DNA of 64,000 bases from UBA1783 sp033808805 (GTDB lineage: Bacteria; Bacillota_I; Bacilli_A; Erysipelotrichales; Erysipelotrichaceae): NCBI GenBank assembly GCA_033808805.1, contig JAPXMY010000001.1:321180-385179 (forward strand), written 5' to 3'. Shown in pieces: positions 16,357 to 25,087 of this stretch. How positions within the stretch are numbered: the first letter of the stretch is position 1; every line of letters starts with the position of its first letter. Under the pieces are notes generated by a model, which was not told the origin of the DNA, did no database searches, and saw nothing but the letters and a program-made list of their open reading frames with translations. The translations under genes were made by a program, and so were the position numbers.

Positions 16357-17674
16357 ATACAGTAAATTTTTTAAAAAAGCTAAAGAAGAAAATATAGAAG
16401 CTTTAGAGCTGACAATTAAAAAATCAAGTCGTTTCTCGTTTTCCTTCTTCAAAGATGAAATCAATTCATATAAGATGAGCGATTCGTTTATAATATCTGC
16501 CAGAGGTATTTACAATGGTCAAATGGGAACTGTTGAAAGTGAAAAATTTGATAAAAGTACGGTGGATTATGTTATTTCTCGAATCAAGGAAAACGCTATG
16601 TTATTAGATAGCGAGGATAAACCATTTATTTTTAAAGGATCAAAAAACTATAAGAGAAAAAATGTATTTAATAAAAAATTAGCTTCTACTTCAGCGAAGG
16701 AAAAAATTAAAAAGACTGAACAAGTATATCTGGCAGTTAAAAACGCTAATGACCTGATTGAAAATGTTCAAACATATTATCAGGAGGAAAAAGAAGAATA
16801 CACTATTTTAAATTCTTATGGTTTAAAGCTGAATTCTAAGACAAATTATGCCTTGGTTTATACTACAGCAACCGCTACAGATGAAAAGGGAGAAACAAAG
16901 GTTGGCAGAGTTTATCGTTTTGTCAGTGATCTAGATAAATTGGATGCAAGACAATTTGCTCAGGAGGTTGCTGATAAGACAGTTGCACAATTTGGCTCTA
17001 GTCCCTGCGCTTCTGGTAAATATAAATGTATATTATCTCCAAAAGTTACAAGTTCATTGCTGACAGCTCTGCTGTCAAGCGTTTCAGCTGAACAGGTGCA
17101 GAAAAAAACATCACTGTTAGCTGATAAGTTGGAAGAGAAAATATGTTCTAGCAACGTTACAGTTACAGAATCACCATTAAAAAGAAATCCGTTTTGTAGA
17201 TATTTTGATGATGAAGGTGTGGCAACCTTTGATAAAACAATAATTAAAAATGGTGTACTTAAAACATATGCCTATAATCTGAAAACAGCTTATAAGGACA
17301 ATGTGGAATCGACAGGTAATGGCTATAAATCAAGAGATAAAATATCAACTGGATTCATCAATATAGCAATGAAACCAGGAAAATTAAATAAACAGCAACT
17401 ATTAGAAAAAACAGGAAAGGGAATATATATCGAGGAAGTAGAAGGTACGCATGCCGGTTTGCATCCTCAATCAGGAAACTTTTCACTGAGTGCCAGTGGA
17501 TTTTTGATTGAAGATGGTAAAAAAGGACAACCAGTAGCATTAATTACGATTGCTGGAAATATCTTTGATGTTTTCAAGGAAGTAATTGCGGTTGGCAAAG
17601 ATACAGAACTGCAATTAAATGGGTATGAGATGCCTTCAATTCTAGTCAAGAAAATCGCGGTATCAGGTAAATAA
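16349..17674 (+). CDS. tldE: TldE/PmbA subunit
   Basis: A 441-residue paralogue of TldD that lacks the H-E-x-x-x-H motif, as expected for the non-metal-binding partner. The C-terminal glycine-rich region (H-A-G-L-H-P-Q-S-G-N-F-S) is typical of PmbA/TldE. AAAGGAG precedes the ATG, which overlaps the tldD stop, so the two are translationally coupled. It probably shapes the narrow substrate tunnel of the heterodimer. No peptide natural-product genes are adjacent, so the substrate is open. Confidence 0.9.
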   Translation: MVKYSKFFKKAKEENIEALELTIKKSSRFSFSFFKDEINSYKMSDSFIISARGIYNGQMGTVESEKFDKSTVDYVISRIKENAMLLDSEDKPFIFKGSKNYKRKNVFNKKLASTSAKEKIKKTEQVYLAVKNANDLIENVQTYYQEEKEEYTILNSYGLKLNSKTNYALVYTTATATDEKGETKVGRVYRFVSDLDKLDARQFAQEVADKTVAQFGSSPCASGKYKCILSPKVTSSLLTALLSSVSAEQVQKKTSLLADKLEEKICSSNVTVTESPLKRNPFCRYFDDEGVATFDKTIIKNGVLKTYAYNLKTAYKDNVESTGNGYKSRDKISTGFINIAMKPGKLNKQQLLEKTGKGIYIEEVEGTHAGLHPQSGNFSLSASGFLIEDGKKGQPVALITIAGNIFDVFKEVIAVGKDTELQLNGYEMPSILVKKIAVSGK

Positions 17675-17676
17675 TT

Positions 17677-18927
17677 ATGATTAATGAAAAAAGACAATGG
17701 CAACTGCTTGAAAAGATTGGCTTCAGTAGAGTGGGTGGTTCTAAAGAGGAAAAGAAAGCTGCTCAGATACTGAAGGAAACAATAGAAAAAACAGGTAACG
17801 GAGCTTTTATTGAAGAATTTGAGGTTGACTGGCAAAAAGTAAATAAAGCAAGTTTAAAAACAGCTGATAAAGAATATAACGTTACAGCTTACTATCAATG
17901 TGCTAACACCCCTGAAGATGGACTTAGAGCACCGTTCTACTATCTTTCAACTGATAACGCAGTAGGTATTAAAAACTGTGAAGGTAAGATAGTTTTAGTC
18001 AATGGCTACTTGAATATGAAAACTTATGAAAAGCTTCTTGAAGGTAAAGCGGTAGGATTTATAACTTTTTCTGGTGAATTAAAAGAAGCTAGAGAAGTCA
18101 CCGATTTAGAAAACCGAGAGTTGCGATCACCACAAAGAGAAAAAGGAAATATTCCAGGTGTTCACATGACAATTCATGATGCTATGGAATTGGTTTTAGA
18201 AAATCCTGAAGAAGTTACTTTAAATGTTCAGCAAGAGACCTTTAAAATAAAATCTCAAAATGTCGTTACAGAAATAAAAGGAGAAATCAATCCTGATGAA
18301 ATAATAGTTTTTACAGCTCACTATGATTCAGTTGAGTATTCTTCTGGCGTTTATGACAATGGAGCTGGAAGTGTTATTCTGATGGAACTTTATTACCACT
18401 TTTTGAATAACAGACCAAATAGAACGATCAGATTTGTTTGGTGCGGTTCTGAAGAAAGAGGTCTATTGGGATCTTTATATCATGTGAAAAATAACGAAGA
18501 CACAATTGGAAAAGTTGTTTTGAATATCAATGTTGATGTGGCAGGGCCAGTTTTAGGCAGTGATGTGGCTGTAGTTACCGGACCAGAAAGTTTAGTCAAC
18601 TACATTGATTATTTAGCTAAAGAAGAAGGTTTTGAAATTAAGGTAAGTCAAGACATTTATTCATCAGATAATATGCCTTTTGCCTCTAAAGGAATTCCAA
18701 CTGTCTCTTTTGCCAGATTTGGTGGTAAAGGAACCTCTTATATTCATGATCGTTATGACCAGCTATTTTTTATGGACTCTAAAAACTTATATCGCACAGC
18801 TGAATTTGTCAGAGTGTTTGCCCAGAGGATGATCAACGGCTATGTTTTTCCTGTTCCAAGAGAAATGCCAGAAAACATGGTTAAAAAAGTAGAAGAATAT
18901 GTAACTGATAGACTTATTAACAAATAA
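17677..18927 (+). CDS. M28 family metallo-aminopeptidase
   Basis: A 416-residue zinc peptidase, predicted cytoplasmic as no signal peptide is seen. The binuclear zinc ligands of M28 appear in order: H in A-H-Y-D-S, D in Y-D-N-G-A-G, E-E in G-S-E-E-R-G, D in N-V-D-V-A-G and H in Y-I-H-D-R. The region at about 60-190 resembles the PA-type insert seen in many M28 enzymes. It starts 2 nt after the tldE stop with only a weak AGGTAA upstream, so coupling is likely. It could finish degradation of peptides released by TldDE; this is inference from position. Confidence 0.88.
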   Translation: MINEKRQWQLLEKIGFSRVGGSKEEKKAAQILKETIEKTGNGAFIEEFEVDWQKVNKASLKTADKEYNVTAYYQCANTPEDGLRAPFYYLSTDNAVGIKNCEGKIVLVNGYLNMKTYEKLLEGKAVGFITFSGELKEAREVTDLENRELRSPQREKGNIPGVHMTIHDAMELVLENPEEVTLNVQQETFKIKSQNVVTEIKGEINPDEIIVFTAHYDSVEYSSGVYDNGAGSVILMELYYHFLNNRPNRTIRFVWCGSEERGLLGSLYHVKNNEDTIGKVVLNINVDVAGPVLGSDVAVVTGPESLVNYIDYLAKEEGFEIKVSQDIYSSDNMPFASKGIPTVSFARFGGKGTSYIHDRYDQLFFMDSKNLYRTAEFVRVFAQRMINGYVFPVPREMPENMVKKVEEYVTDRLINK

Positions 18928-19025
18928 AAATTTTTGATTTTTTACAAATTAAGACAACAAATAACTTAATAAGTTAAATTAATTTTCTTTTTTGTTATAA
19001 TAACTATGTCAAAGGAAGAATAGGT

Positions 19026-20024
19026 ATGAGCAATTATAAAAATATTTTAGGTGGATTATTAGCAGCAGCTGTAGGAGATGCTATGGGAGCAGCCACCGAA
19101 ACTAGAAATACTGACCAGATAAAAGAAAGATTTGGTGGTTTTGTAATGGATTTTATTGCTCCTCCAGATGATGTTTTTGCCAGGGGATTTAAAAGAGGAA
19201 GTGTAACTGATGATTTTTCATTAGCTTATTATACAGCTATGGCGATTATTAATCATAAAGGAATAATAAACAATACCACTGCTCATGCTGCTTTAATAAA
19301 CTGGTCAAAGACACCATATTATAAACTTGCCGGTCCAACAACCTGTGCCGCAATTAATAGGATATTGGGTAAAGAAGACTCTGATTCTGATGTTTTTAAG
19401 CCAGCATATGACAACTTGAAAGGCACAAATGGCGGAGCGATGAAAATAGCTCCAGTCGGTTTAGCCAGTGGTGGCAATATTGATAAAGCCATTAAGGATG
19501 CAATTACCATCTGCAAGCCAACCCACAATAACAGCACAGCCTTAAGTGGTGCCTGTGCGGTAGCAGCAGCAGTAGCGGAGGCATTAAATGAAAATGCCAC
19601 AATAGATTCAATGGTTGAAGCGGGTTTAAAAGGAGCTCTGGAAGGTGAAAAACATGGGATTCAATTAGCTAATCCTTCAGTTTATAAAAGAATTCTTTTA
19701 GCGGTTAATATCGCAAAAAGGTGTAAGGATGACATTGTAAATACAATGCAGGAACTATCGGATCTTATTGGCTGTGGCCTTTCGGCAGCTGAAGCGGTTC
19801 CAACAGCTTTTGGACTGCTGGTAGCCAGTGATGGTGATGTGGAAAAAGCAGTAATTGCCGCTGTAAATATCGGTAATGATACCGATACGATTGCCACTAT
19901 TGCAGGTGCTATGAGCGGAACCTTAAGTGGCTATTACAATAAAAGGCAATTAGATTTAATTAATCAGGTAAACAGATTTGACTTAGAATATATCGCAGAT
20001 AAATTGGTACATCTATATGAATAA
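19026..20024 (+). CDS. ADP-ribosylglycohydrolase (DraG) family protein
   Basis: A 332-residue all-helical hydrolase of the ADP-ribosylglycohydrolase family. It opens with G-D-A-M-G, has the metal-site motif T-D-D at 61-63 and the second one N-D-T-D-T at 284-288, so the dinuclear site looks intact. Family members cleave N- or O-glycosidic bonds to ADP-ribose, and many uncharacterised ones are grouped with sugar kinases. The gene overlaps the following PfkB kinase by 8 nt and is followed by an FSA-like aldolase, which suggests it releases a pentose or related sugar for catabolism rather than reversing protein modification. TATAAT lies near 18996. Confidence 0.88.
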   Translation: MSNYKNILGGLLAAAVGDAMGAATETRNTDQIKERFGGFVMDFIAPPDDVFARGFKRGSVTDDFSLAYYTAMAIINHKGIINNTTAHAALINWSKTPYYKLAGPTTCAAINRILGKEDSDSDVFKPAYDNLKGTNGGAMKIAPVGLASGGNIDKAIKDAITICKPTHNNSTALSGACAVAAAVAEALNENATIDSMVEAGLKGALEGEKHGIQLANPSVYKRILLAVNIAKRCKDDIVNTMQELSDLIGCGLSAAEAVPTAFGLLVASDGDVEKAVIAAVNIGNDTDTIATIAGAMSGTLSGYYNKRQLDLINQVNRFDLEYIADKLVHLYE

Positions 20025-20931
20025 ACATATGTTGATGATTGCAGGAAGCGACATAGATAGTTTTTATGAAATAGAAGCTTTTCCCAGTGCTGGAGATGTA
20101 ACCATGGCTAAACCTCTGGGTGATAAGGTTGGCGGCTGTGTTTTAAATGTAGCAGCCATCAGTGCCGCTTTAGGTAGCAGGGTGAGAGTATTAGATTACT
20201 TGAAAGCGGATGATGAAAAGACCCTTTGGCTGGTTGATGAACTAAAAAAGAAACAGGTTGATGTTTCTAATCTGCAATATGGCCAGGATGTAATAAATGG
20301 CAGTTGTCTGATTATGCAATGTAACGATGAAAAGTGTATTTTTGTTATTGAACCGAAAAGACCATTTTTTATTGTCGATAATGAAATGCAAAAATTGTTA
20401 AACGATTCGTCGATTATTTATAGTTTAATGCACACCTTAACTCTTTCTTTTGAGCAGTCTGAATGTTTATTGAAAGCTAAAGAAAAGGGGGCAAAATTGA
20501 TTTTTGATGGCGCCAGCCAATATACCGATGTAAAGGAAGCGCTGATGATTGCTGATTTGGCGGATGGACTGTTTATAAATAAACAATCTTATCAAAGACT
20601 CTGTGCTGCATTAGGCTATGATGTTAGAAATCTTTTAGAAGATAAAATGCAGTTTATCTGTGTAACTGATGGAGCAAAGGGAGCTTATTGTTACACAAAG
20701 GATAATAAATACTACTCTAAGGCCATGAAAGTAGAAGTAGTTGATTCTACTGGAGCAGGAGATGCTTTTGCTGGATGCTTCTTACATTTTTTAAATAAAG
20801 GTTATGATTATGAAACCTGCTTAAAGTTAGCGACAGTAAATGGTGGATATGCCTGTACAGTAGTTGGGGGAAACAGCGGAACATTAACAGAAGAACAGCT
20901 GTTTGAGTTGGCAGGAAATAATAATTTTTAA
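20017..20931 (+). CDS. PfkB family carbohydrate kinase
   Basis: A 304-residue ribokinase-fold kinase. The N-terminal G-G segment (G-G-C-V-L-N-V-A-A) and the C-terminal signature D-S-T-G-A-G-D-A-F at 243-251 are present, with D249 as the catalytic base. The family phosphorylates ribose, fructose, 2-keto-3-deoxygluconate and nucleosides, and the sequence does not decide among these. The start overlaps the stop of the ADP-ribosylglycohydrolase gene, and the aldolase gene begins 9 nt after its stop, so the three genes form one transcript. Confidence 0.88.
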   Translation: MNKHMLMIAGSDIDSFYEIEAFPSAGDVTMAKPLGDKVGGCVLNVAAISAALGSRVRVLDYLKADDEKTLWLVDELKKKQVDVSNLQYGQDVINGSCLIMQCNDEKCIFVIEPKRPFFIVDNEMQKLLNDSSIIYSLMHTLTLSFEQSECLLKAKEKGAKLIFDGASQYTDVKEALMIADLADGLFINKQSYQRLCAALGYDVRNLLEDKMQFICVTDGAKGAYCYTKDNKYYSKAMKVEVVDSTGAGDAFAGCFLHFLNKGYDYETCLKLATVNGGYACTVVGGNSGTLTEEQLFELAGNNNF

Positions 20932-20940
20932 GGAGGAAAT

Positions 20941-21603
20941 ATGAAATTAGTAATTGATACAGCTAATGCTAAAGAAATCAAGAGATTATGTGAAATTTTA
21001 AATGTCTGGGGTGTAACAACAAACCCAACAATTATTACCAGGGAAAAAAAGCCGTTTGAAGAAGTAATAAAAGAAATTGATGCGGTATTGAATGAAAAGC
21101 AGATGTTATTTATTCAGGTGGTTTCTACTGACTACCAGTCAATGGTTGAAGAAGGAAGATACATTGCTTCTTTAAGAAAAAATACGGCAGTGAAAATTCC
21201 TGTTACTGCAGATGGTTTAAAGGCTATTAAAACTTTGCATCAGGAAGGTATCAAAATATTGGCCACCGCCATCCTTAATGCCAATCAGGGGTTTGTGGCG
21301 GCTTTAAATGGAGCAGAATATTTAGCACCATATGTTAATAAGATGAGCAACTATACTGATGGTATTGAAGAAACAGTAGCGTTACAGCAAATGCTTGAGG
21401 CCAATAATTTAGATACTGAGATTATTGCTGCTTCACTAAAAAATACTGATCAGGTAAAACAGCTGATAAGAAATGGCATTGCTTCAGTCACTCTTCCAGT
21501 TGACATAGCTGATTTGATGTATTTAAGCCCTGTAACTGATGATGCTATCAACACTTTTACCAACAACTGGTATAAAGCGTACAATAAAAAGACTTTAATA
21601 TAG
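20941..21603 (+). CDS. Fructose-6-phosphate aldolase / transaldolase-like protein
   Basis: A 220-residue protein of the short transaldolase family (FSA/TalC type). The Schiff-base lysine is K85 in V-K-I-P-V-T, the same position as in E. coli FSA, and the N-terminus M-K-L-V-I-D-T-A-N and T-T-N-P-T match the family. AAGGAGG precedes the ATG. It closes the cassette with the glycohydrolase and PfkB kinase, so it could cleave or transfer carbon units of the phosphorylated sugar. The stop lies only 30 nt before the left boundary of the proposed accessory element. Confidence 0.9.
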   Translation: MKLVIDTANAKEIKRLCEILNVWGVTTNPTIITREKKPFEEVIKEIDAVLNEKQMLFIQVVSTDYQSMVEEGRYIASLRKNTAVKIPVTADGLKAIKTLHQEGIKILATAILNANQGFVAALNGAEYLAPYVNKMSNYTDGIEETVALQQMLEANNLDTEIIAASLKNTDQVKQLIRNGIASVTLPVDIADLMYLSPVTDDAINTFTNNWYKAYNKKTLI

Positions 21604-21634
21604 GGCAATAAAGTCTCAAATTAAAAAAACAGAA

Positions 21635-21698
21635 CAATGGTTAGGATAACCGAGAAATTTTAGGGTTTATTCCAATCTTTTAGGGTCAGTTTTAGGGT
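21635..21698 (+). repeat. Putative attL-like end with core and arm repeats
   Basis: CAATGGTTAG (21635-21644) recurs in direct orientation at 25110-25119. After a 13-nt gap comes TTTTAGGGT (21658-21666), which also occurs at 21678-21686 and 21690-21698. The other end has its complement ACCCTAAAA at the mirror position with the same 13-nt gap. This arrangement of a direct core with inverted inner arms is what a tyrosine recombinase leaves after integration. Confidence 0.55.
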
Positions 21699-21749
21699 GA
21701 GATGGATATGGATAAAATGAAATAAGAACCTAAAACTTTACGAAAAACG

Positions 21750-21781
21750 AAAGAAACGATGCCAATATTGTTTCTTTTTTT
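21750..21781 (+). terminator. Terminator hairpin inside the left end of the element
   Basis: AAAGAAAC (21750-21757) pairs with GTTTCTTT (21770-21777), followed by a T run. No intact gene lies upstream within the element, so it may be the remnant of a lost gene's 3' end. Confidence 0.65.
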
Positions 21782-21831
21782 AATGGTTGTAACTTATCAT
21801 GATACTTATTTATTTTTCTTTTTATGAATAA

Positions 21832-21894
21832 TCACCCATCTTTTATTTTTCTATTTAATATTTCAAACTCTTCTTTAGTCAGGTCATTTGCTTT
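21832..21894 (-). pseudogene. C-terminal protein fragment (SHOCT-like tail)
   Basis: On the minus strand a 20-codon stretch ends in TGA at 21834-21832 and reads like the end of a real protein (D-L-T-K-E-E-F-E-I-L-N). That is the pattern of the short C-terminal SHOCT helix pair. A stop codon sits immediately upstream in frame and there is no start, so only a relic remains. The match is by eye and short. Confidence 0.3.
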
Positions 21895-21946
21895 TTATGT
21901 GTTATAATTTTGCTAGAAACAAGAAGCTGATTAGGAGCGTGAGTTT

Positions 21947-24406
21947 ATGAATAATTTAAAATCATTACAAGAAATATTTAATGTTGCAATATTTAGAATA
22001 CCAGACTATCAAAGGGGCTATTCATGGTCAAACCAACAACTAGAAGAGTTCTGGAGTGATTTAATTGGTTTGTTACCAACGCAAGTACACTATACTGGAA
22101 TGATTTCGTTAAAAAAAATAAATCCTATAGAAATTTTATCAAATAGCGAAAAATGGAAAGAAGAAAATTGGCTAGTAAATGCTGGCTACTCAGTTTTTGA
22201 AGTTGTAGATGGGCAGCAAAGATTAACTACATTAATAATATTGATTAATGAGATCATTGGATATTGCAGACAAAATAATATTACCCAAATCAATAGTACA
22301 TTATTATCTGAAATAGAAGATAAATATTTATTTAAGAAAAAACCAGGCAATATTATTAGAACATATAAATTTGGATATGAGGAAGATAATCCAAGTTACA
22401 AATATTTTAGATATGTAATATTAGAAGAACCAAATAATGGTACTATAGAAGAAACTTTTTATACCTTGAATTTACAAAATGCAAAGGACTTCTTTAAAAA
22501 TAAAATTTCTAAACTTATAGAAAAATCAGGTTTTGTAAAACTAGAAGAGATTTATAGAAAGCTTACGCTTCAATTAAAATTTAATATGTATTATATTGTT
22601 GATGATTTTAATGTATTTGTTGCTTTTGAGACCATGAATAATAGGGGTAAGAGATTATCCTATTTAGAATTGTTAAAAAATAGATTGATATATTTATCTA
22701 CCTTATTTGATAATGACGATGATGATAAAAATAAAGTGAGAGAGGATATTAATAACACTTGGAAAGAAATATATGGGTATCTTGGCAAAAATAAAAATCG
22801 TCCTTTAAGTGATGATGAATTTCTTCAAAATCATTGGATGATATATTTTGGTCATCAAACCAGAAAAATCCAAGGAAACAAAACAATACCATATCATACA
22901 TTCTTACTTAATAAGTATTTCATTCAACAGAATATAGATCCCAATAATATGTATATTCCAGATTTATCTGGTATGATTTTCAATGAGGAAAGTGCAGAAG
23001 AATTAGAAATAGAATTTGCAGAAAATAATGCTCCAGATGTCTATTTTGGAGATGACAAACAAATTAATCTATCTTTATACGAAATACAAAAATATGTTAA
23101 TAGTTTAAAGGAGTTAATTCAATACTGGTATGATATGTATTTTCCAAATGAAAAATATCCATCAGAAATGAGAAAATATTTATTTAGACTTAATGAATTA
23201 GGACATGTTAATGCAAGGCCTTTAATTACTGTATTATTGTCAAAAAATAATATATCTGATGAGGAAAAAATAGAGTGTCTTAAGAATATAGAAAGGTTTA
23301 ACTTTTTACATTACAGATTAAACGGTTATTCTTCAACTTATAGTAACAGTGTATTTTATAATCTTGCTCGTGATTTGTACTATGATACCATTACCATAAA
23401 TGATGTTATGAATATTGTTTGTAGAATTGATTATTTAAGTGACAATAACGTTATTGATACAAATGGAATATTAGAAAAATTTAGAAAACTATTTAAAAGA
23501 GATGGTTTCTATAGTTGGGGAACTATAAAATATTTATTATATGTTTATGATATAAGTAAAACACAGACTATATCTGAGCAAAGATTAGATCCTACAAACT
23601 ACTTCAAACAAGATCCTAAGGATTATTATTCTATAGAACACATATATCCTCAAAAGGCTGTGGATATATATTGGACTGAAAGGTTTGATATGTATACAGA
23701 AAAAGAAAGAAAAACATTATCTAGCAGTTTAGGAAATCTGTTGCCTTTATCAAATCGAATTAATAGCAAATTACAAAACTCTTCTTTTGATGTTAAAAAA
23801 GAAAGATATTCTAAAGGTTCTAGAAGTGAGCAGTTAGTCGCTGAAAATAAAGAGTGGACTCCAAAAATAATATTAGAAAGAGGTTTAGAAATTTTAACTT
23901 TTATTGAAGAAGAATGGAATATAAAATTTCCAAATCTTGAACATAAAAAGAGAATATTAGGATTAGACTTCATGATAAAAGAAAATGATATTACTACAGA
24001 TGTTAATATTCCATTCTATAATGAACCAGAAAAGGAAGTTAAAGAGTCAAGATATGACGAAGAGCAATTTAAAAAATTAGTTAATAATATGAAACCAGAA
24101 ATAATGGAAATATATGCTGATATAGATAAATATATAATGTCACTTAGTAATAATGTTAGAAAGAATACAACATCCGTTTACTTGGCATATACAACTACTG
24201 AAAACTTTATAGAATTAATGTTTCAAACTAATGGCTTAAAATTCATAATTATGACTGGTGAATATGATGATCCAAGAGGATTAGTTGGTAAATTGCCTGA
24301 TAGTTATAATTGGAAAAATATGAGATATATATTTGCTAAAACAGATTCTGATTTAGACTATATTAAAAATATATTAAAGCAAAGTTATGAAATGACTTTA
24401 AAATAA
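21947..24406 (+). CDS. GmrSD-type restriction protein (DUF262-DUF1524)
   Basis: An 819-residue protein. The N-terminal DUF262 (GmrS-like, ParB-fold) domain shows I-P-D-Y-Q-R-G-Y-S-W at 18-27 and D-G-Q-Q-R-L-T-T-L at 88-96, the motif tied to nucleotide use. A DUF1524 (GmrD-like, HNH nuclease) region near 560-640 has E-H-I-Y-P-Q and S-L-G-N-L-L-P-L-S-N. A C-terminal segment of about 100 residues resembles DUF5655. Fused GmrSD proteins are type IV enzymes that cut modified phage DNA. The coding sequence looks more AT-rich than the neighbours. TATAAT near 21902 and AGGAG before the ATG are present. It lies inside the att-like boundaries as the main cargo. Confidence 0.85.
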   Translation: MNNLKSLQEIFNVAIFRIPDYQRGYSWSNQQLEEFWSDLIGLLPTQVHYTGMISLKKINPIEILSNSEKWKEENWLVNAGYSVFEVVDGQQRLTTLIILINEIIGYCRQNNITQINSTLLSEIEDKYLFKKKPGNIIRTYKFGYEEDNPSYKYFRYVILEEPNNGTIEETFYTLNLQNAKDFFKNKISKLIEKSGFVKLEEIYRKLTLQLKFNMYYIVDDFNVFVAFETMNNRGKRLSYLELLKNRLIYLSTLFDNDDDDKNKVREDINNTWKEIYGYLGKNKNRPLSDDEFLQNHWMIYFGHQTRKIQGNKTIPYHTFLLNKYFIQQNIDPNNMYIPDLSGMIFNEESAEELEIEFAENNAPDVYFGDDKQINLSLYEIQKYVNSLKELIQYWYDMYFPNEKYPSEMRKYLFRLNELGHVNARPLITVLLSKNNISDEEKIECLKNIERFNFLHYRLNGYSSTYSNSVFYNLARDLYYDTITINDVMNIVCRIDYLSDNNVIDTNGILEKFRKLFKRDGFYSWGTIKYLLYVYDISKTQTISEQRLDPTNYFKQDPKDYYSIEHIYPQKAVDIYWTERFDMYTEKERKTLSSSLGNLLPLSNRINSKLQNSSFDVKKERYSKGSRSEQLVAENKEWTPKIILERGLEILTFIEEEWNIKFPNLEHKKRILGLDFMIKENDITTDVNIPFYNEPEKEVKESRYDEEQFKKLVNNMKPEIMEIYADIDKYIMSLSNNVRKNTTSVYLAYTTTENFIELMFQTNGLKFIIMTGEYDDPRGLVGKLPDSYNWKNMRYIFAKTDSDLDYIKNILKQSYEMTLK

Positions 24407-24410
24407 AGTA

Positions 24411-24656
24411 ATGGTATTCGGCAAATTATTAAGATCCTATAAAAAATTAAGAATAAACAACAAAGATGCAATCCAGCTAATGCTTGAAGTAGAAGATGAT
24501 AATTTTCCTGATACTAAGAATAAAGTATTTGCATATGGAATGACAGGTGATAGAACATTGTTTAAAAACTTTATAGGAAATGAAGTAGGAATAAATGGTC
24601 ACATCATAACTCATATGGGAACAAAAGTAATTATCGACGTGATTCAAATGGCATAA
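24411..24656 (+). CDS. Small hypothetical protein next to the GmrSD-type gene
   Basis: An 81-residue protein starting 4 nt after the restriction gene stop, without a clear ribosome-binding site, so probably coupled to it. No signal peptide or membrane segment is seen. The C-terminal half is rich in G, I and V (N-E-V-G-I-N-G-H-I-I-T-H) and may form a small beta-rich domain. The family is not recognised. The operon position and the following terminator suggest it works with the restriction protein, for example as a modulator; that is inference. Confidence 0.55.
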   Translation: MVFGKLLRSYKKLRINNKDAIQLMLEVEDDNFPDTKNKVFAYGMTGDRTLFKNFIGNEVGINGHIITHMGTKVIIDVIQMA

Positions 24657-24661
24657 ACAAG

Positions 24662-24689
24662 ATAAGAGTCCGATGGCTCTTATTTTTTT
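24662..24689 (+). terminator. Terminator after the restriction operon
   Basis: ATAAGAG (24662-24668) pairs with CTCTTAT (24677-24683) and is followed by seven T. Confidence 0.8.
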
Positions 24690-24693
24690 GTCT

Positions 24694-25015
24694 TTAAATC
24701 CTGTTCACATACTTTTCGTTTCTTATTATATAAGTTAAACCCTGTTCACTTAGAAAGATTTGTTGTATTAAGAATGGTGCCGTGATAGATTCATCCTTCA
24801 TAATAGGGTGATTGACAGTTCTTTTCTTTATTCCTTTATAATGCATTCTACAACCACAATTATTACAATAAGTTGGAAATGGGTCTCTTGAGATATGTAT
24901 TATCTTTTCGGTTTTTCCTCATCAAAAGATACATCATCAATGTTTATGGCACCATAATCTGGCATATTTAAAAGAACAAAATAATCTGATTTTTTTATGG
25001 TTATTGCACCTCTTA
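24694..25015 (-). pseudogene. ISL3-family transposase N-terminal remnant
   Basis: On the minus strand two frames together read like the N-terminus of an ISL3 transposase. The first (around ATG 24965) gives L-L-N-M-P-D-Y-G. After a frameshift near 24905-24915 the second gives a zinc-finger stretch C-N-N-C-G-C-R-M-H and then K-R-T-V-N-H-P-I-M-K-D. The frame stops at 24694 after about 70 more codons, and the catalytic domain is absent. An imperfect 15-nt direct repeat (starts 24694 and 24735) lies at its 3' end. The fragment is non-functional. Confidence 0.6.
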
Positions 25016-25044
25016 TATAGAAGCTACAACCACCGATATATTAT

Positions 25045-25079
25045 AAAAAAATAAGTAATTTTGTGGATTACTTATTTCA
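25045..25079 (-). terminator. Minus-strand terminator hairpin
   Basis: A perfect 11-bp stem (AAATAAGTAAT with ATTACTTATTT) is followed on the minus strand by a T-rich run. It would stop transcripts coming from the lipoprotein gene into the element. Confidence 0.7.
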
Positions 25080-25087
25080 TATTTTTG

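Larger units (their letters stand above)
21604..21946. other. Left end of accessory element, non-coding
   Basis: These 343 bases hold no intact gene. From left to right they contain: the left half of a split terminator and a 10-bp repeat (21634-21644), three copies of TTTTAGGGT (starting at 21658, 21678 and 21690), a terminator hairpin (21750-21781), a minus-strand protein fragment (21832-21894), and the promoter region with TATAAT near 21902-21907 and AGGAG before the restriction gene. Confidence 0.6.

Noticed and set aside
21658..21730. Possible integrase 3' remnant at the left end of the element
   Set aside because: All frames near the TTTTAGGGT copies run into stops within a few codons, and no recombinase motif (for example H-x-x-R or the catalytic Tyr context) can be read.
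24675..24681. GGCTCTT as an ISL3 terminal inverted repeat
   Set aside because: The heptamer is part of the terminator hairpin after the restriction operon, and no matching end is seen on the other side of the remnant.
24694..24749. 15-nt repeat TTAAAnCCTGTTCAC as a CRISPR or iteron
   Set aside because: Only two imperfect copies are present, with no array; it lies in a decayed transposase end.
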